Origin: QHCA01 sp003244095 | GTDB lineage: Bacteria; Actinomycetota; Actinomycetes; Mycobacteriales; QHCA01 | Length of the DNA stretch: 24,077 nucleotides | NCBI GenBank assembly: GCA_038329965.1 | Contig: JBBQNN010000059.1 | Location: 1 to 24,077 of the forward strand | Direction: 5' to 3' | The notes under the pieces: model-generated | The model's input: only the letters and a program-made list of their open reading frames with translations | Told to the model about the DNA's origin: nothing | Database searches by the model: none | Shown here: positions 19,844 to 24,077 of the stretch, in pieces | Numbering within the stretch: position 1 is the stretch's first letter | How the letters are laid out: every line of letters starts with the position of its first letter | Made by a program: the position numbers and the translations under genes

Positions 19844-22489
19844 ATGAAGGTACGTACGGGGCTGCTGTTCGTTGTCCTCATCAGCGCAGGATTGGCGCTG
19901 GTGCCCCTGACGTCGGCCGGCGCCGTGTCGGCGACGCACACGTCGATTGCCAGCGTTGTTCCGATGAAGGGGACGCCCGACGTCCTGGAGAACCACGTCG
20001 AGGAGATCACCAAGGTCGGCAACAGGGTCATCCTGGGCGGCAACTTCACCACTGCGCAGAACCACGGCACAACCAACGTCGTGACCCGCCATCACATCCT
20101 CGCCTTCGACGCGACCACCGGCCTCATCGACACCAACTTCGTGCCGGACCTCACCGACCCGGCCTTCCCCGAGCCCACCTCCGCGGTGCAGGTCAACGCC
20201 CTGCTGCCCGGCCCGACGCCCGACACCGTGTACGTCGGCGGCAACTTCAAGCTGCTCAATGGCGGAAACGTGCCGCGGCTCATCCTGCTCGACACCACGG
20301 ACGGGCACCGCATCCTGACGTTCGCGCCGAACTTCAACGGCCAGGTCAATGACGTCAAGATGGACCCGATCGCTGTCCACAACCGGCTGTACGTCGCCGG
20401 CAACTTCACCACGGCCGGCGGGGTGGCACACAACGGCATCGCGGCGGTCGATGCCACGACGGGTGCACTCGACACCTCGATGACCGTGCAACTGGCCGGG
20501 CACCACAACTGGACGCCGACCTCTCCCGCCAGCGCGGCCAAGGCAGCCGTCGGCGCCTTCAAGCTCGACGTCACCCCGGACGGCAATCGCGTCGTGGCGA
20601 TCGGCAACTTCAAGACGGCCAGCGACCAGTTCCTCACCAGCAACGACAACGACCAGGTGGTCATGATCGACACCTCGGGCGCCAGCGCCAAGATCGCCGA
20701 CTGGCAGACGAACCGATATGACGAGCCGTGCTTCAGCAACGCCTACGACCAGTGGATCCGCGACGTCGACTTCTCCCCGGACGGCTCATACTTCGTCATC
20801 GTCGGCACCGGCGGCTATCCGACCACCTATAGCAACCTCTGTGACGCGGCTGCCCGCTGGGAGACCGGGGCCACCGGCAGGCTGTTGAACCCGACCTGGG
20901 TCGACTGGACCGGCGGCGACACCCTGCTGTCGGTGGCCGTGACCGGTGCCGCCGTCTACGTCGGCGGCCACCAGCGCTTCCTCAACAACAAGCTCGCCAG
21001 CGACAAGGCCGGCCCCGGCGCGGTGCCGCGGCCCGGCCTCGGCGCCCTGAACCCGGTCAACGGGATGCCGTTGGCGTGGAACCCCGGCCGCGACCCACGC
21101 GGTGCCGGCGCCTACGCGATGTACGCGTCAAGCGACGGGGTCTACGTCGGCAGCGACACCATGTTCATCGGAACCCACCAGTTCAAGTACCAACGGATCG
21201 CCTACTTCCCGCTGGCCGGGGGCACCGCAGTCGCACCGGACAACACCGGCGCCCTACCCAGCACCGTCCACCAGGCCGGCCGGCCGGCCACGTTGTACCG
21301 GATCAACGCCGGCGGCCCGGCCCTGGCGGCGACCGACGGCGGCCCCGACTGGGCAGGCGACAGCAGCGACGTGCCGCCGTCCATCGTGCGCAACACGGGG
21401 AGTGCCGTCAGCACCTATACCGGCACCCCCTCCCGCAACGCAGTGCTACCGGCGAGTACGCCGACGGCGTTGTTCAGCACGGAACGGTACGACCCTGCCG
21501 GCGGCAACGAGATGTCCTGGGCCTTGCCCGTACCCGCAGGGACGGCGATCAAGGTCCGGCTGTACTTCGCCAACCGTTTCGCAGGGACCAGCACCGTCGG
21601 CAAGCGCAAGTTCAACGTCGGCATCGACGGTGTGAGCAAGCTGGCCAACTTCGACATCGTGGCGGACACCGGCAACAACACCGGCACGATGAAGGAGTTC
21701 CCGATCACCTCGGACGGCACGGTCAACATCGACCTGACCCATCTCACCCCGTTCCCGGTCGAGAACCCGCTGATCGACGGCATCGAGATCGTCGCCAGCC
21801 CGGTGACCGGTGCCGACGACGTCATGTCGCGCACCTTCGACGGGACCGCGGCCGGGGCCGGCACTCCGACCATCAGTTCGGTCCCGGGTAATACGTGGTC
21901 GCACGCCCGGGGTGCCTTCATGATCGACGGGTACGTGTACTACGGCTACGACGACGGCAACATGCGGAAGCGGACGTTCGACGGGACCACGTTCGGACCC
22001 GAGATCATCCTCGACCCCTACAACGACCCGATCTGGCAGAACGTGACCACCGGGTCAGCGCCGGTCGGATCGACCTACCGCGGGCTCGCGTCCGGGCTCG
22101 CCGCCGCGATGCACAACGTCACGTCGATGTTCTACTCGAAGGGCCGGCTGTACTACACGTTCTCCGGCCGAATCGACTTGTTCAGCCGCTACTTCCAGCC
22201 CGACAGCGGGATCGTCGGCAGTGAAGAGTTCGTCGGTGACCCGGGCGGCATCAACTGGTCGGACGTCCAGGGCACGTTCCTCGACGCGTCCAGCAACACG
22301 CTCTACTACGCCAAGCGCGACGGCAGTCTGTGGAAGGCCGCTTGGAGCCCGGCTCCGGCGATCCCGGCCACCGGAGTGCCGACACCGCCGGTGGGCGGCA
22401 AGCCGGTCAGCGGTACCGCGGCACCGGTCGTCGCTCCGGGCGTAGGCGTCGACTGGCGCGGGACGGGCGTGTTCGTGCGAGCCAGCTGA
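19844..22489 (+). CDS. Secreted beta-propeller and malectin-domain protein
   Basis: An 881-residue exported protein. Residues 1-28 are a signal peptide (MKVRTGLLFVVLISAGLALVPL, then TSAGAVSA). From about 30 to 460 there are repeats of a short motif: VILGGNFTTA, VYVGGNFKLL, LYVAGNFTTAGG, VVAIGNFKTA, VYVGGHQRFL, VYVGSDTMFIG. Each closes a beta sheet, giving a propeller. A malectin-like carbohydrate-binding domain follows (about 485-650; YRINAGGPALAATDGGPDWAGD, VRLYFANRFAGTSTVGKRKFNVGIDG, NPLIDGIEIV). The C-terminal 220 residues (RTFDGTAAGAGTP, YYGYDDGNMRKRTFDGTTFGPE, LYYTFSGRIDLFSRYF, LYYAKRDGSLWKAAW) look like a further propeller-type sheet set. No LPXTG or membrane anchor ends it. ATG 19844 follows GGGAGGA at six bases. 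It probably binds glycans at or outside the cell surface; there is no catalytic signature I can name. Confidence 0.85.
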   Translation: MKVRTGLLFVVLISAGLALVPLTSAGAVSATHTSIASVVPMKGTPDVLENHVEEITKVGNRVILGGNFTTAQNHGTTNVVTRHHILAFDATTGLIDTNFVPDLTDPAFPEPTSAVQVNALLPGPTPDTVYVGGNFKLLNGGNVPRLILLDTTDGHRILTFAPNFNGQVNDVKMDPIAVHNRLYVAGNFTTAGGVAHNGIAAVDATTGALDTSMTVQLAGHHNWTPTSPASAAKAAVGAFKLDVTPDGNRVVAIGNFKTASDQFLTSNDNDQVVMIDTSGASAKIADWQTNRYDEPCFSNAYDQWIRDVDFSPDGSYFVIVGTGGYPTTYSNLCDAAARWETGATGRLLNPTWVDWTGGDTLLSVAVTGAAVYVGGHQRFLNNKLASDKAGPGAVPRPGLGALNPVNGMPLAWNPGRDPRGAGAYAMYASSDGVYVGSDTMFIGTHQFKYQRIAYFPLAGGTAVAPDNTGALPSTVHQAGRPATLYRINAGGPALAATDGGPDWAGDSSDVPPSIVRNTGSAVSTYTGTPSRNAVLPASTPTALFSTERYDPAGGNEMSWALPVPAGTAIKVRLYFANRFAGTSTVGKRKFNVGIDGVSKLANFDIVADTGNNTGTMKEFPITSDGTVNIDLTHLTPFPVENPLIDGIEIVASPVTGADDVMSRTFDGTAAGAGTPTISSVPGNTWSHARGAFMIDGYVYYGYDDGNMRKRTFDGTTFGPEIILDPYNDPIWQNVTTGSAPVGSTYRGLASGLAAAMHNVTSMFYSKGRLYYTFSGRIDLFSRYFQPDSGIVGSEEFVGDPGGINWSDVQGTFLDASSNTLYYAKRDGSLWKAAWSPAPAIPATGVPTPPVGGKPVSGTAAPVVAPGVGVDWRGTGVFVRAS

Positions 22490-22510
22490 CTGCTGGACCG
22501 AAGCGCGGCG

Positions 22511-23707
22511 TCAGGGAAGCCCGTCCAGCCACTCTCGTACGGCTGCGTTGTGCTGGCCGAGGGTGGGCGGGGCGAGGTGCTCGGTGCGGCCGCCGGAGTC
22601 GAAGCGCAGCGGCACGCCGGGCAGGGTGAGCGGGCCGGCGGTCGGATGCCCGACATCGAGCAACAGGTGCTGTGAGCGTGTCTGTTCCCACTCGTAGACC
22701 TCGGCCAGGTTGCGTACCCGGCCAGCCGGCACGCCGATCGCGGCCATCACCGGCAGCCAGCGCTCCAGGGCGTGGGTGCTGAAGGCGGCCTCGATCTCGG
22801 CGACCAGGGCCGCCCGGTTGCCGACCCGGTCGGCGTTGGTCGCGAACCGCGGGTCGGCCGGGTCGATGCCGACCGCCTCGGCGAAGCGCAGCCACAGGGC
22901 CTGGCTGCCCACGGCGATCTGGATGATGCCATCGGCGCAGGCGAAGGCGCCGTAGGGCGCGATGGACGGATGGTGGTTGCCCTGGCCGTGGGCGACTTCA
23001 CCGGCCACGGTATACCGGGTGCCCTGGAACGCGTGCACCCCGACCATGGCCGCGAGCAGGCTGGTGCGCACCACGGTGCCGGCCCCGGTGCGGTCCCGCT
23101 CCCGCAGGGCGGCGACGGCGCCGTAGGCGCCGTACATCCCGGCGAGCAGGTCGGCGATCGGCACTCCGACCCGCTGCGGATCGTCCGGGCCGGTCCCGGT
23201 GATCGACATGATGCCCCCCTCACCCTGGGCGATCTGGTCGTAGCCCGGGCGACCGCCCTCGGGCCCGTCATGGCCGAAGCCGGTGATGGACAGCACCACC
23301 AGGCGCGGGTTCATGTCCTGCATCTTCCGTACCGAGAAGCCCAGGCGGTCGAGCACGCCGGTGCGGAAGTTCTCCACCAGCACGTCGCTGTGCCGGAGCA
23401 GCCGGGCCAGCAGGGCGGCCCCCTCCGAAGACTTGAGGTCGAGGGTGACCGACTCCTTGTTGCGGTTGCAGGAGAAGAAGTACGTCGACTCGCGGGCCTC
23501 GGCCGGCCCGACGAACGGCGGGCCCCAAGCGCGGGAGTCGTCGCCGCCGTCGGGGTGCTCGACTTTGATCACCCGGGCACCGAGATCGCCGAGCATCATC
23601 GCCGCATGCGGTCCGGCCAGGGCACGGGACAGGTCGGTGACCACGATGCCCGCCAGGGGTCCACCGGCAGCCGTCACGGGGGCGACGGTACTAGCCGGGG
23701 ACGTCAT
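22511..23707 (-). CDS. CaiB/BaiF-family (class III) CoA-transferase
   Basis: A 398-residue class III CoA-transferase. It begins with the usual GIVVTDLSRALAGPHAAMMLGDLGARVIKVEHPDGGDDSRAWGPPF, then NRNKESVTLDLKSSEGAALL, LVENFRTGVLDRLGF, and PGYDQIAQGEGGIMSITG. The Asp in PGYDQ corresponds to the catalytic Asp that forms the CoA thioester. Later come GVPIADLLAGMYGAYG and the closing LPGVPLRFDSGG. It moves CoA between carboxylic acids in the cytoplasm; the acid cannot be identified. ATG 23707 precedes the conserved start. The start overlaps the end of the sigma-like gene by 17 bp, so the two are co-transcribed. Only 21 bp separate its stop from that of the convergent propeller gene. Confidence 0.93.
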   Translation of the reverse strand: MTSPASTVAPVTAAGGPLAGIVVTDLSRALAGPHAAMMLGDLGARVIKVEHPDGGDDSRAWGPPFVGPAEARESTYFFSCNRNKESVTLDLKSSEGAALLARLLRHSDVLVENFRTGVLDRLGFSVRKMQDMNPRLVVLSITGFGHDGPEGGRPGYDQIAQGEGGIMSITGTGPDDPQRVGVPIADLLAGMYGAYGAVAALRERDRTGAGTVVRTSLLAAMVGVHAFQGTRYTVAGEVAHGQGNHHPSIAPYGAFACADGIIQIAVGSQALWLRFAEAVGIDPADPRFATNADRVGNRAALVAEIEAAFSTHALERWLPVMAAIGVPAGRVRNLAEVYEWEQTRSQHLLLDVGHPTAGPLTLPGVPLRFDSGGRTEHLAPPTLGQHNAAVREWLDGLP

Positions 23708-24077
23708 GCCGGTCGGCCGTCCGGCCCAGCGTCTCCCGCAGGGCGACGGCCTGCGCCGGGTCGAGACCGGCCAGCGTCTCTCCCCCGGGGCCGCCGTTGT
23801 CAGCCGGCGGCTGGGGCCGGGAGACGCGTTGGTGGCGGGTACGGCTGGGAGCAGTCTGGGGCCTTCCGGGGCCAAGGGCCGAGCCGATGGCTGCCAGGGC
23901 GGTCCGCACCGGATGGCGCGGCGTGCGCTGTGACGCCGGCGCGCCGGCGGTGCCGGAGCCCGGCGGCGGGTCGGCGGCGGCCAGCAGGCGCCGCACCCCG
24001 GCCGCGAGTTGCCGCAGGACGGTGGACCGGCTCAGGCCGAGGATGCGCGCCGTGTCGCCGATCGTGCGCCCGGCGGA
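23691..24077 (-). CDS. Partial protein with sigma-region-4-like HTH, 3' end only
   Basis: An open frame enters from the right edge and gives 128 residues to the stop at 23691. Its first visible residues, TIGDTARILGLSRSTVLRQLAAGVRRLLA, are a helix-turn-helix like region 4 of sigma factors or the matching part of LuxR-type or transposase HTH proteins. The remaining 90 residues are a Pro/Arg/Gly-rich low-complexity tail (GTAGAPASQRTPRHP..., then LAGLDPAQAVALRETLGRT). Because the start is outside the window the class cannot be settled. A sigma-70-like or other DNA-binding regulator with a disordered C-terminal tail is most likely. It overlaps the CoA-transferase start by 17 bp. Confidence 0.6.
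   Translation of the reverse strand, partial: SAGRTIGDTARILGLSRSTVLRQLAAGVRRLLAAADPPPGSGTAGAPASQRTPRHPVRTALAAIGSALGPGRPQTAPSRTRHQRVSRPQPPADNGGPGGETLAGLDPAQAVALRETLGRTADRHDVPG

Overview
The base composition (GC near 70 %, third positions almost all G or C) and gene order point to a high-GC actinobacterium. The anchor is the minus-strand translation operon infC-rpmI-rplT-rRNA methyltransferase-histidine kinase-pheS-pheT, an order I associate with this phylum. I cannot name the genus from sequence alone.

Left accessory part (1-9.3 kb). A mycothiol-dependent maleylpyruvate isomerase-like protein (342-947) is followed by a short-chain dehydrogenase (minus) and a divergent TetR regulator (plus). 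A near-perfect 17-bp palindrome lies between their starts. The TetR frame loses family resemblance near 2275. From there to about 5.1 kb lies an islet of lower GC: an atypical LysR-like regulator, a small membrane protein, a hypothetical protein, a 75-residue CxxC/CxxC protein read from an ATGA overlap, and a 16-codon remnant behind a strong ribosome binding site. An AraC regulator on the other strand runs about 175 codons past its normal end into this islet. Both flanking regulators and the islet's last gene are therefore broken at the edges, which suggests insertion or replacement. Next come decayed genes (DUF6157 family, endonuclease/exonuclease/phosphatase family, a GNAT tail) interleaved with an intact D-tartrate dehydratase-like enolase-superfamily enzyme and a SnoaL-like protein.

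Core part (9.3-17.3 kb, minus strand). A promoter near 17.27 kb precedes a structured leader of about 235 nt. IF3 appears to start at the rare codon ATC, the hallmark of IF3 autoregulation. L35, L20, a SpoU-type RNA methyltransferase, a cytoplasmic PAS histidine kinase without an adjacent response regulator, and PheS/PheT follow. An SDR is coupled to pheT by a GTGA overlap and may end the operon.

Right part (17.4-24.1 kb). A PH-domain membrane protein diverges from a probably leaderless membrane protein gene. A barbiturase/cyanuric-acid-amidohydrolase family enzyme (minus) overlaps the end of the latter. A large secreted beta-propeller/malectin protein (plus) converges on a CaiB-type CoA-transferase (minus). 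The transferase start overlaps the end of a protein with a sigma-region-4-like helix-turn-helix that runs off the right edge.

I saw no CRISPR array, no complete tRNA or rRNA gene, no integrase and no complete insertion sequence.
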